IMG/VR virus record: IMGVR_UViG_3300033064_002647
Span: 1 to 33,493 of that record
Reading direction: 5' to 3' (one strand)
Length of the DNA stretch: 33,493 bases
DNA from: a virus
The notes under the pieces: generated by a model
Database searches by the model: none
What the model was told of the DNA's origin: nothing
What the model saw: only the letters and a program-made list of their open reading frames with translations
In this document: positions 14,796 through 19,745 of the stretch, piece by piece
Layout of the letters: every line of letters starts with the position of its first letter
Position numbering within the stretch: the stretch's first letter is position 1
Program-made: the position numbers and the translations under genes

Positions 14796-15031
14796 TTTTT
14801 CTCCTGACCAGAGAGGTAGCTAACCAATTTCTTTAATGATGACATTTTTTGTTTTTCTGTCTTATCCTTGAGACCTACGACCTTCCAGTTATATTTCTCT
14901 GCCTCTTTAGATTTAAAAAAGAACGCAGCAAACTGTTGAGCACTCTCACCACTAATTCCTAAACGAATTCCCTTTGGATATTTAAAAATTATTTCTTGTA
15001 CATCTATGTATTTAGGGTTGTTCATTTTCAT
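14792..15031 (-). CDS. Hypothetical protein, 79 residues
   Basis: This basic protein has an alpha-beta appearance (VQEIIFKYPKGIRLGISGESAQQFAAFFF) and a Lys-rich C-terminus. No family is recognised and no catalytic motif is visible. It overlaps the gene upstream by 20 bases and the one downstream by four. It belongs to the transcription unit that may start at the TTGACA promoter near 15220. Confidence 0.5.
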   Translation of the reverse strand: MKMNNPKYIDVQEIIFKYPKGIRLGISGESAQQFAAFFFKSKEAEKYNWKVVGLKDKTEKQKMSSLKKLVSYLSGQEKK

Positions 15032-15191
15032 GATTGCTGATATTCATTTGACGATCAAGCTCCTCAGATGAAATCATTCCTATTCTATATTTGAGATTTA
15101 AATATCTCCAATTATTATCTACGTAAAGAGTTTTATCGAGAATCTCTATCTCTTCAATAATGTCAGAATCGTTTATTGTAGGATCATTCAT
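15012..15191 (-). CDS. 59-residue acidic helical protein
   Basis: This small gene has an open frame bounded upstream by stops, so the ATG at 15191 is the only likely early start. The product is acidic (MNDPTINDSDIIEEIEILDK), then has LYVDNNWRYLNLKYRIG and SSEELDRQMN. No Shine-Dalgarno is visible. The ATG directly follows the -10-like element of a TTGACA promoter, so that promoter would start transcription inside the gene; an upstream transcript may be used instead. Function is unknown. Confidence 0.45.
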   Translation of the reverse strand: MNDPTINDSDIIEEIEILDKTLYVDNNWRYLNLKYRIGMISSEELDRQMNISNHENEQP

Positions 15192-15220
15192 AGCTTATCA
15201 CTTATTATTTTCACTGTCAA
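15192..15220 (-). promoter_or_regulatory. Candidate sigma70-like promoter P2
   Basis: On the minus strand a perfect TTGACA (15215-15220) is followed, after 17 bases, by TAAGCT (15192-15197). Three other sites in non-coding or gene-end positions have the same TTGACA, 17-bp spacing and a related -10. It sits in a 59-base gap after the end of the gene at 15251. Its -10 abuts the ATG at 15191, so the transcript start would fall within that small gene. Confidence 0.4.
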
Positions 15221-15250
15221 CGGGCTGTTTAAAAACTCTAATAAATATTC

Positions 15251-15478
15251 TCATATATGCCAACTCTGCTGATTTTTGATTCTTTCTCTTTCCTTGTCCC
15301 TTGCATCTTCCATCTTTTTCTCACAACGATGACAAGGATTATTACCACCATAGGAATAAAATGTTTTGTCCCTCTTATTGGGTCTTTCTTTCTTAGGAAC
15401 GTCATAGGTTACTCCGCAAAGATCATTAGTCCGACAGGCAACCTCATAACCACACAGATCACATGTAAACTTAATCAT
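15251..15478 (-). CDS. Zinc-binding small protein
   Basis: This 75-residue protein has C6 and C9 (TCDLCG), then C15 and C21, and C49 and C52 (PCHRCEKK), enough for one or two zinc sites. The C-terminus is a charged helix. It overlaps the JAMM-protease gene by four bases (ATGA), so the two are translated together and could act together. Because the upstream gene is a JAMM-type peptidase, a link to protein tagging or cleavage is possible but is only inferred from position. Confidence 0.6.
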   Translation of the reverse strand: MIKFTCDLCGYEVACRTNDLCGVTYDVPKKERPNKRDKTFYSYGGNNPCHRCEKKMEDARDKERERIKNQQSWHI

Positions 15479-15933
15479 AATTCCTCTGATAACATTAATA
15501 TTTGTTCAACCCATGTTGGAATACAGTCTGAAATATCACACTCATGGAAATGGATTTCTCTTTTGGGGACTATTTTGTATCTCTCTAGTTTCCTTTTCCG
15601 TTCTTCCCAGTCTAAGAGCGGTTCTAGATGATACCAGTACCTTCCTCTAAATATCCCACCACCAACCCTACATATTACTTCCATGAAAATTGGGTAAGGG
15701 GAATGAGCGTATGTCCATGCTTTTAAGGACATCCTGTCTTCTTTAGAAAGATAATTCATTCCAGGAGGATGAGTATGAGCCATTAGTCTAATAAGGCCTG
15801 GGAATCGCTCGTGATGGGCTCTTATATACTCTTCTGGAAACGCCATCTTGGAATACTTACCGAAAGTCGTATGTAAGACAATGTTATCCTGTCCGACAAC
15901 CATTGCTACTTTTTTGAACTTCCTTAATGGCAT
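15475..15933 (-). CDS. JAMM/JAB-family metalloprotease (Mov34/MPN-like)
   Basis: This 152-residue protein has an intact JAMM zinc motif: H53-x-H55-P, seven residues, S63-x-x-D66, the spacing of active deubiquitinase- and RadC/JAB-like peptidases. Acidic residues E34/E35 upstream could provide the general base. Such enzymes cleave an isopeptide or peptide bond next to a ubiquitin-like protein, or trim its C-terminus. I place the start at 15933 (AAAGG site); the frame running on to 16020 only reads through tRNA-Gly. It has no NlpC/P60 domain and is far from the tail genes, unlike the lambda tail protein K. A ThiF/E1-like gene at 49-699 is the natural partner. It overlaps a zinc protein gene downstream. 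Confidence 0.86.
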   Translation of the reverse strand: MPLRKFKKVAMVVGQDNIVLHTTFGKYSKMAFPEEYIRAHHERFPGLIRLMAHTHPPGMNYLSKEDRMSLKAWTYAHSPYPIFMEVICRVGGGIFRGRYWYHLEPLLDWEERKRKLERYKIVPKREIHFHECDISDCIPTWVEQILMLSEEL

Positions 15934-15950
15934 ATAAGAACCTTTCTTTG

Positions 15951-16022
15951 CAAGTGTGGAGAGATTCGAACTCCCAGTCAGTACTTTGGAGGTACTTGGT
16001 TTAGCCGTTAACCGACACACTT
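15951..16022 (-). tRNA. tRNA-Gly(UCC)
   Basis: The minus strand forms a full 72-nt cloverleaf: acceptor AAGTGTG with CACACTT, D-stem GGTT/AACC, anticodon stem AGTAC/GTACT with loop CTCCAAA (anticodon UCC), a 5-nt variable loop and a T-arm GGGAG/CTCTC with TTCGAAT loop. CCA is not encoded. It lies 17 bases upstream of the JAMM-protease start codon, probably in the same transcript. Confidence 0.93.
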
Positions 16023-16030
16023 TAGTGTAA

Positions 16031-16078
16031 AGCAGTAATGTGAGACATGATAATCACAAAACGCAACACATTACCGCC
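16031..16078 (-). ncRNA. Structured RNA hairpin next to tRNA-Gly
   Basis: Arms 16031-16042 and 16067-16078 pair as a 12-bp stem (with two G-U pairs) around a 24-nt loop on the minus-strand transcript. The loop contains TTGCGTT, which is exactly complementary to AACGCAA inside the neighbouring structured element at 16151-16230. No open reading frame covers it. It may be a processed spacer or a small RNA. Confidence 0.45.
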
Positions 16079-16085
16079 TTAACTG

Positions 16086-16143
16086 TGGGGATGCAAGGAA
16101 CCGAACCTTGATGGTCTAAAAGATCACTGATCGTCACATCCCC
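16086..16143 (-). ncRNA. Shortened tRNA-like element, possible tRNA-Lys(UUU) relic
   Basis: This 58-nt element has a perfect 7-bp acceptor stem (GGGGATG with CATCCCC) and a perfect T-arm (CAAGG/CCTTG with loop TTCGGTT) but only 26 nt between them where a tRNA has about 40. A CTTTTAG loop on an imperfect stem could present UUU. There is no room for a normal D-arm plus variable loop. It is either a decayed tRNA or a deliberately reduced tRNA-like RNA. Confidence 0.5.
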
Positions 16144-16150
16144 TATGAAT

Positions 16151-16230
16151 GATGAGGTAACATCCAAAATTGCGTTCGGTTTGTTGTCGTCATCGACACC
16201 GTAATCGCTGAATTTCAGGTGTTACTCATC
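16151..16230 (-). ncRNA. Structured RNA element upstream of tRNA-like array
   Basis: The ends (16151-16162 and 16220-16230) form an 11-bp stem with one bulge. Inside are a GTCG/CGAC hairpin with a 4-nt loop and a CTGAA/TTCAG pairing. The length is tRNA-like but no T-loop or anticodon loop is found. It lies just after promoter P4, so it would be the first RNA in a transcript that also holds the tRNA-like element, tRNA-Gly and the JAMM gene. Confidence 0.4.
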
Positions 16231-16245
16231 ACCTTCTTAAATAAC

Positions 16246-16274
16246 ACTTTATCAAATTAAATAGATGATGTCAA
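16246..16274 (-). promoter_or_regulatory. Candidate sigma70-like promoter P4
   Basis: A perfect TTGACA (16269-16274) is followed after 17 bases by TAAAGT (16246-16251) on the minus strand. The -35 box contains the TGA stop of the upstream gene. It would drive the RNA elements, tRNA-Gly and the JAMM protease. Spacing and both boxes match the other TTGACA sites in the window. Confidence 0.65.
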
Positions 16275-16519
16275 TAGGCTTTTGAGCCTAATATCTTTTC
16301 TGCCTCTTTAATTTTAATGGCATCACAAATAGCTTCATATTTCCATAAAGCCTTCTGATAAAGAGGAGATTGTTCGTGTTCTATCAACCACTTCTCAGCC
16401 GTTTTTTTTAGTTGCTGAAGTCTACCGTCACTGTGACCAGTATAACCAAGAGGCTTCTCATTCGCCTTCAAAGATTCTCCAGCTAATTTCCATTTCTGAT
16501 AACCTGTAAGCTTTTTCAC
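16271..16519 (-). CDS. Hypothetical helical protein
   Basis: This 82-residue basic, helical protein (TAEKWLIEHEQSPLYQKALWKYEAICDAIKIKEAEKI) has no recognised family. The only good start is a GTG at 16519, 62 bases inside the upstream gene in another frame. A stop shortly upstream excludes a simple frameshift fusion. Its stop codon lies inside the -35 box of promoter P4, so it ends a transcription unit. Confidence 0.45.
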   Translation of the reverse strand: MKKLTGYQKWKLAGESLKANEKPLGYTGHSDGRLQQLKKTAEKWLIEHEQSPLYQKALWKYEAICDAIKIKEAEKILGSKAY

Positions 16520-16883
16520 AATTAGGACATGTTATTATTTTTTCTTTTTTTTCTTTAGGCATTGGAAGATACTTGTTACAGATCTTGTGCCAACTGGTAT
16601 TCTTACCTTCAGGCAATAAGTTGAGGTCAGGGTACTTCTTATAGAACTGGACAGATCTCTCCACAGTGCGCTTACTTTTATTGAGTGATTGCGCCACGCG
16701 TGTTGTAACCTCTTTAGGTTCGATTCCTGCTCGTACAAATAAAGCATTATCCTCCGTTATTCTTTTCCCTAATATCCAGTATCCTTCTACTAATGCCCAG
16801 CGAGAAGTAAAACTGGCTTCTACTATTATTGATTTACATTCATCTATCAAATGATTATACCATTCAGCAGTAACTACCTCCAC
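16458..16883 (-). CDS. Phage protein with HTH-like segment and C-terminal CxxC
   Basis: This 141-residue protein has an N-terminal helical region (WYNHLIDECKSIIVEASFTSRWALVEGYWILGKRI), then an HTH-like segment TTRVAQSLNKSKRTVERSVQFYKKYPDL, an LPEGKNTSWHKI turn, and a final CPNC pair. The order resembles DNA-binding phage and plasmid proteins in which a helical domain precedes an HTH and an 'LPEGKNxxWxKI' box. I prefer the GTG at 16883, which follows AGAGGCGG; an in-frame TTG is at 16913. It may be a replication or regulatory factor. Confidence 0.55.
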   Translation of the reverse strand: MEVVTAEWYNHLIDECKSIIVEASFTSRWALVEGYWILGKRITEDNALFVRAGIEPKEVTTRVAQSLNKSKRTVERSVQFYKKYPDLNLLPEGKNTSWHKICNKYLPMPKEKKEKIITCPNCEKAYRLSEMEISWRIFEGE

Positions 16884-17073
16884 AATATCCGCCTCTCTCG
16901 TTCCAAATTCCAACTTGGTCTAATGGTTTAGTTAAATCTGGCTCTCTGTTAGTAACTCTGCCTGTGAACCCTCTCATGTCTTTTATTTTTATGTGTGGCC
17001 TAGTATCTTTTTTAACTGGAACTCTTTGATTGTCTGGACCAGTTAATTGTGAGCGTGTACTTTTTTCATTCAT
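16864..17073 (-). CDS. Hypothetical basic protein
   Basis: This 69-residue basic protein lacks hydrophobic segments and looks partly disordered (MNEKSTRSQLTGPDNQRVPV), ending in GGYCGGSYC. No family is recognised. The ATG at 17073 follows the preceding gene by five bases; the Shine-Dalgarno is weak. Its 3' end overlaps the next gene in another frame. Confidence 0.4.
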   Translation of the reverse strand: MNEKSTRSQLTGPDNQRVPVKKDTRPHIKIKDMRGFTGRVTNREPDLTKPLDQVGIWNERGGYCGGSYC

Positions 17074-17078
17074 TTTAG

Positions 17079-17267
17079 TTAACTCTCTAAAAGACTAAAA
17101 TATTCATCTTCTTCAAGTCCTTCCTCTCTCATTGCGTACATTTCTTTAAACTCTGACATCTGTTCTTCATGTTCGTACCTAATTCTAGCCTCCATAGCCT
17201 CATCCAATTCCCTAGGGCATCTTATCAAAGTTCTAGCATAAGTAAAAGCATCAGTTTTCATATCCAT
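17079..17267 (-). CDS. Small acidic helical protein
   Basis: This 62-residue acidic protein appears to be a helical hairpin (ELDEAMEARIRYEHEEQMSE and onward). I use the ATG at 17267, preceded by AAAGGAAAT; a longer frame begins with TTG inside the upstream gene. No family is recognised. Many Glu residues could mimic DNA or bind a basic partner, which is speculation. Confidence 0.48.
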   Translation of the reverse strand: MDMKTDAFTYARTLIRCPRELDEAMEARIRYEHEEQMSEFKEMYAMREEGLEEDEYFSLLES

Positions 17268-17299
17268 TATTATTTTTATTTCCTTTTTTATATTTAATA

Positions 17300-17755
17300 T
17301 CAACTATATCTTCTTCTTTTAATCTCCTCACTTTTCGTACCCAACAACCTTTTAGAAATTTTGTCAAAACGGACCTTCTTCGTTAGTTTCAATTTCTTTT
17401 CAAAAACAAAGTCAAAATCACCAGCCTCACCCCCCCAAGTATCATCACTCCCATTTAATTCCCTAGTTGGCCCTGCTTTAGTACATCTATAAATATATGC
17501 ATACTTTTTGTCCTTTGTCTTCCCTTTCATTATTCGATCACCTACAGAATAAACCAACCCATTAGTAATAAGACTACTATAATGTCTCAAACGATAATAT
17601 TTGTTAGTTCCATGTCTCGTGTTATGAATCCGTTCTATAACTTCTCCTAGCTCTAATGAAATAAATCCGAAAATAAGAAATATCCCAGTAATGGTCAAAA
17701 GTACCATCCAAATGCCAATCCACATACTGATTATTTCTACAAAATCATTCTCCAT
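17300..17755 (-). CDS. Membrane-anchored hypothetical protein
   Basis: This 151-residue protein has one or two N-terminal hydrophobic helices (MWIGIWMVLLTITGIFLIFGFISL), then a soluble basic domain with strands (GLVYSVGDRIMKGKTKDKKYAYIY) and a Lys/Arg-rich end (EEIKRRRYS). An AAAAAAGGAGATTTT site precedes the ATG, and a second, unused AAAAAAAGGAGA copy lies 17 bases further upstream. It is the first gene after a structured gene-free region. The domain is not recognised. Confidence 0.6.
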   Translation of the reverse strand: MENDFVEIISMWIGIWMVLLTITGIFLIFGFISLELGEVIERIHNTRHGTNKYYRLRHYSSLITNGLVYSVGDRIMKGKTKDKKYAYIYRCTKAGPTRELNGSDDTWGGEAGDFDFVFEKKLKLTKKVRFDKISKRLLGTKSEEIKRRRYS

Positions 17756-17880
17756 AAAATCTCCTTTTTTATATTTTCTCCTTTTTTTAATAAACTTTAC
17801 ACAACAAAACTAACCTTAATAAAGGCCTTCCTATATTGTCTTTCTTCTTGTAAGGTCGTATGTACCACCCCTACTTAGTT

Positions 17881-18012
17881 TTAATAATGCACTAAACATC
17901 TAAAACCGAGAGTATCGCTAGGGACTTTCTTAAGGAGGTATAAACCAGCAATAATAGAGTTTATCCCAAAGATTACCCAATAATACTTAAGACTCCGACA
18001 ATCATAGGACAC
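17881..18012 (-). CDS. Possible 43-residue membrane peptide
   Basis: A frame from a GTG at 18012 to a TAA at 17881 encodes a peptide with a hydrophobic helix (YYWVIFGINSIIAGLYLL) followed by a basic turn (KKVPSD). No Shine-Dalgarno precedes it and its start overlaps the RNA element 18011-18088, so it is uncertain. Its composition looks coding-like. Confidence 0.28.
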   Translation of the reverse strand: MSYDCRSLKYYWVIFGINSIIAGLYLLKKVPSDTLGFRCLVHY

Positions 18013-18088
18013 GGGATGTCGCTTGTTTCGATCCTATGTCGGGTGAGGTGCGACAGGTTCAGGTTACTTACCCTGCGCTGTATCCCGT
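18011..18088 (-). ncRNA. Degenerate tRNA-like fold
   Basis: A 7-bp closing stem (ACGGGAT with ATCCCGT) encloses 64 nt, a tRNA-sized span. The middle contains a GTCGC/CCGAC-type arm with a 7-nt ACCTCAC loop, but position 33 would be C and the T-arm region is broken (ATCGAAA without a matching stem). It also has competing pairings with its flanks (CCGACA...TGTCGG). It is probably a decayed tRNA or a different structured RNA. Confidence 0.3.
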
Positions 18089-18145
18089 TATTTTAGATGT
18101 TTTAATTTGTTTTGCTACTGAACAAAGTCTAATTAAAGACTTAAT

Positions 18146-18277
18146 ACTGTAGATTGGCAAGGATCTTTTGAATAAAGCTAGCAAACCACGCAGGGAGTCG
18201 AACCCGTTCACTTTAAGCATAGCCCTAATTACTGGTTTATTAAGGTGATCAACCTATTTTTACCACCAATCTACAGT
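18146..18277 (-). ncRNA. Long hairpin containing a tRNA-type T-arm
   Basis: A perfect 12-bp inverted repeat (18146-18157 and 18266-18277) encloses about 108 nt. Inside is GGGTTCGACTCCC (minus strand), a canonical TPsiC-type loop on a short stem. No matching full acceptor or anticodon arm was found. It is a structured RNA with tRNA ancestry or mimicry. Confidence 0.4.
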
Positions 18278-18386
18278 GTTAAATTTTCAAATGGTAATTA
18301 GAGGAGCTAAAATTCTAAACCCCTTAGCGATCAACCAAAGGTAAAACCACTCTATTCAATATATTCAAGCAGACTCCTCCAATTAG

Positions 18387-18481
18387 TGGAGCAAAGGAGA
18401 TTCGAACTCCTATTCCAACATACGCTCTCTCTAACTTCGAGTTACTGTCGGGTGTTACCTAGTGTTAGTCACTATTGCTCC
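18387..18481 (-). ncRNA. Class II tRNA-like element (95 nt)
   Basis: The acceptor (GGAGCAA with TTGCTCC) and the T-arm (AGGAG/CTCCT, TTCGAAT loop) are perfect, and a GTG/CAC D-stem with a GG-containing loop is possible. The length fits Ser, Leu or Tyr tRNAs, but the anticodon arm is poor: CTCGAAG (anticodon CGA, Ser) has only three stem pairs, while CCGAC/GTTGG would leave a 27-nt loop. CCA is not encoded. The 5' end overlaps the last codons and stop of the gene 18465-18689. Confidence 0.55.
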
Positions 18482-18689
18482 TAATTTCTAGTCCATTAAT
18501 AATCTCGTCAATCATTTTCCCATAAATTTCTACATATTCTTCATTACTAAGTTCGTTATTGGTTTTGTATCCCCACTCTTTAGTTGATAAATTAACAGCA
18601 ACATTGCTACACTTTTCCCTTAGGTCTTCTATCATTTCTTCAGCAAGAACCTTTTTGATTGCAAATATTATTTTTTCATTAGTGTTCAT
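18465..18689 (-). CDS. Hypothetical acidic helical protein
   Basis: This 74-residue protein is mostly helical (KIIFAIKKVLAEEMIEDLREK; EEYVEIYGKMIDEIINGLE) with a polar centre. No family is recognised. It follows the mini membrane gene by seven bases. Its last 17 bases are also the 5' end of the class II tRNA-like element, so RNA processing would remove the stop codon from the message, as with tRNA-Asn at 1629-1638. Confidence 0.5.
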   Translation of the reverse strand: MNTNEKIIFAIKKVLAEEMIEDLREKCSNVAVNLSTKEWGYKTNNELSNEEYVEIYGKMIDEIINGLEIRSNSD

Positions 18690-18696
18690 ATATAAT

Positions 18697-18834
18697 CTAA
18701 ATTATTACCCAAAACGGGATTAGCATGGCCCACCATTGCCATGTGGTTGGGGGAAAGCCTAGATAAGATAAAAAACCTCCAATCCAACCACCTAGAAAAC
18801 ATTGTGCTATTATTCTTTTTTTATTTCTACTCAT
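18697..18834 (-). CDS. 45-residue membrane protein
   Basis: This short gene has an ATG at 18834 and a TAG at 18697. The product has a basic start (MSRNKKR) and two hydrophobic stretches, FLGGWIGGFLSYLGF and a Trp-rich WWAMLIPFWVII, separated by a PPTTW turn. This Trp-rich hairpin resembles small phage membrane proteins. There is no clear Shine-Dalgarno. It is the first gene after a leader that can form a terminator, so expression may depend on terminator read-through. Confidence 0.55.
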   Translation of the reverse strand: MSRNKKRIIAQCFLGGWIGGFLSYLGFPPTTWQWWAMLIPFWVII

Positions 18835-18846
18835 ATATACAACAAA

Positions 18847-18888
18847 AAACCCCTTCTGCTGCAACCCTCACGGTTTCAAAAGGAGTTT
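18847..18888 (-). terminator. Terminator/attenuator hairpin in a leader
   Basis: On the minus strand an 11-bp stem pairs 18878-18888 with 18847-18857 and is followed by TTTTTT, a Rho-independent terminator shape. It stands between promoter P3 and the 45-residue membrane gene. Its loop (18859-18871) is complementary to a segment at 18911-18925 near the start of the transcript, so an alternative or pseudoknot structure could control it. Confidence 0.6.
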
Positions 18889-18932
18889 CTTGCTAAAGTA
18901 CTCTAATTATGTGAGGAGAATGCAGTTCGTAT

Positions 18933-18961
18933 ATTTAATCATTGTATTCTTTTTTTGTCAA
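18933..18961 (-). promoter_or_regulatory. Candidate sigma70-like promoter P3
   Basis: A perfect TTGACA (18956-18961), 17-base spacer and TTAAAT (18933-18938) lie 12 bases after the end of the gene upstream. The predicted start, about 18926, would give a roughly 90-nt leader that includes the attenuator hairpin before the ATG at 18834. Confidence 0.62.
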
Positions 18962-18972
18962 GTACTAATTTA

Positions 18973-19254
18973 CTAGGTAGCAATTTTAGCCTTATCTTTT
19001 TCTCTAAACATTTTAAACTTAAGGTCTTTCATTGCGTCATGGTGTTCTTTAAAGTTCATTTCTTCTTCACCAGCCCAAGCTGCTTGGGACAGTTCCTTAC
19101 ACTCTCCATATCTTACATCATCAAACTCAAAAAAGAAAGTAACACCATCGTCAGACTTTATGTCTGCGAGTTGCCACCCTCTCATCTGTAAAAATGCCGC
19201 TAAGTAAAGACTCCTTGTCTTGAACTTCTCTACAACAGAATTCACATTTTCCAT
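18973..19254 (-). CDS. DUF5659-like small phage protein
   Basis: This 93-residue protein contains FKTRSLYLAAFLQMRGWQLADIKSDDGVTFFFEFDDVRYGECKEL. The layout 'T..LyLAAFL...G..L......g...F.F.D' is that of small phage proteins of the DUF5659 kind, which have no settled function. The C-terminus is charged and helical. An AAAGGAAT site decides the start at 19254; the longer frame to 19299 reads across the neighbouring gene. It overlaps the Cys-rich gene by 104 bases in another frame. Confidence 0.65.
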   Translation of the reverse strand: MENVNSVVEKFKTRSLYLAAFLQMRGWQLADIKSDDGVTFFFEFDDVRYGECKELSQAAWAGEEEMNFKEHHDAMKDLKFKMFREKDKAKIAT

Positions 19255-19414
19255 TTTTGTATTCCTTTTCTTTATGTTCCTTACCAAGATGTATACCACA
19301 GGACTTACAGGTTTTGCAAGGACAATTTTTTCTTTTAATCTTCTTACCTATACAACGTGGACATTGGCAATATCCATAATTCTTATCCCAATCATGATAT
19401 ATTCGCCTTTTCAT
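19151..19414 (-). CDS. Cys-rich multi-zinc protein
   Basis: This 87-residue basic protein has three Cys groups: CQCPRC, CPCKTCKSC and CEFCC, with a His-containing spacer (HLGKEHKEKE). It should bind two or more zinc ions, like DnaJ-type or RING-like small domains. I use the ATG at 19414 after an AAGGTGAG site. Its last third overlaps the DUF5659-like gene in another frame, and the CEFCC group lies in that overlap, so both frames appear to be under selection. Confidence 0.6.
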   Translation of the reverse strand: MKRRIYHDWDKNYGYCQCPRCIGKKIKRKNCPCKTCKSCGIHLGKEHKEKEYKNGKCEFCCREVQDKESLLSGIFTDERVATRRHKV

Positions 19415-19745
19415 TACAATACTCACCTTCTCCTAGTTTCTTGGTACATTTATAGAAAGGGCCAAATTTACCATCAAAACGCCTCATTTCCCTATTATGC
19501 ACCTTACACATAGGAACAGTCTCTTTAAGCCATTCTGGAGTCTCTGACGGCCCCGTAGGACCCTCTTTCCATGATGGTTGCCAATTTTGTTCCTGAGCAT
19601 GTCCAACAACCTTAATAACTTTCCCTAAAACGTCGCTAACCTCTGTTCCTCTCATTGTTAGCATAATCCCAAATCCATCTACCCAAAACTTAATATTTGC
19701 TGAAGCTGGTGCTTCAGGTAGCATCTCCTTCGTCTCCTGTGTCAT
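19392..19745 (-). CDS. Hypothetical protein with C-terminal zinc site
   Basis: This 117-residue protein has an N-terminal strand-rich region (IKFWVDGFGIMLTMRG), a helix (VSDVLGKVIKVVGHAQ), a Gly/Pro/Trp-rich linker and a C-terminal VPMCKVHNREMRRF....FYKCT....YCNEK group in which three Cys and one His could hold zinc. The start at 19745 has a GAGGAGGAAA site and overlaps the upstream gene by 32 bases. It may bind nucleic acid; no family name is certain. Confidence 0.58.
   Translation of the reverse strand: MTQETKEMLPEAPASANIKFWVDGFGIMLTMRGTEVSDVLGKVIKVVGHAQEQNWQPSWKEGPTGPSETPEWLKETVPMCKVHNREMRRFDGKFGPFYKCTKKLGEGEYCNEKANIS

Larger units (their letters stand above)
17756..18386 (-). other. Gene-poor region with several foldable segments
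   Basis: About 630 bases hold no long frame. The segment nearest the 17755 gene is A/T-rich and includes a possible weak promoter (TTATTA, 17 bases, TAAAGT, ending near 17800). Beyond it lie a possible 43-codon frame (17881-18012), a folded element (18011-18088), a long hairpin with a T-arm-like loop (18146-18277), and a further imperfect stem near 18300-18350. The GGTTGATC motif occurs twice (in 18240-18256 and 18325-18345), hinting at repeated RNA modules. Confidence 0.5.

Noticed and set aside
15475-15933. JAMM protein as a lambda gpK-type tail assembly peptidase
   Set aside because: There is no NlpC/P60 domain, and the gene sits with tRNA and small accessory genes rather than in the tail block.
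16151-16230. An ordinary tRNA
   Set aside because: It has the right length and closing stem but no TTCGA-type T-loop and no plausible anticodon loop on either strand.
16458-16519. Frameshift at the A-rich run making one fusion of 16458-16883 and 16271-16519
   Set aside because: A TAA lies in the second frame between the A run and the overlap, so slippage at the run could not produce the fusion; a separate GTG start is more likely.
17990-18481. A tmRNA gene
   Set aside because: The GGTTCGACTCCC-like stretch looks like a tmRNA end, but I found no matching 5' end, tag reading frame or complete acceptor.
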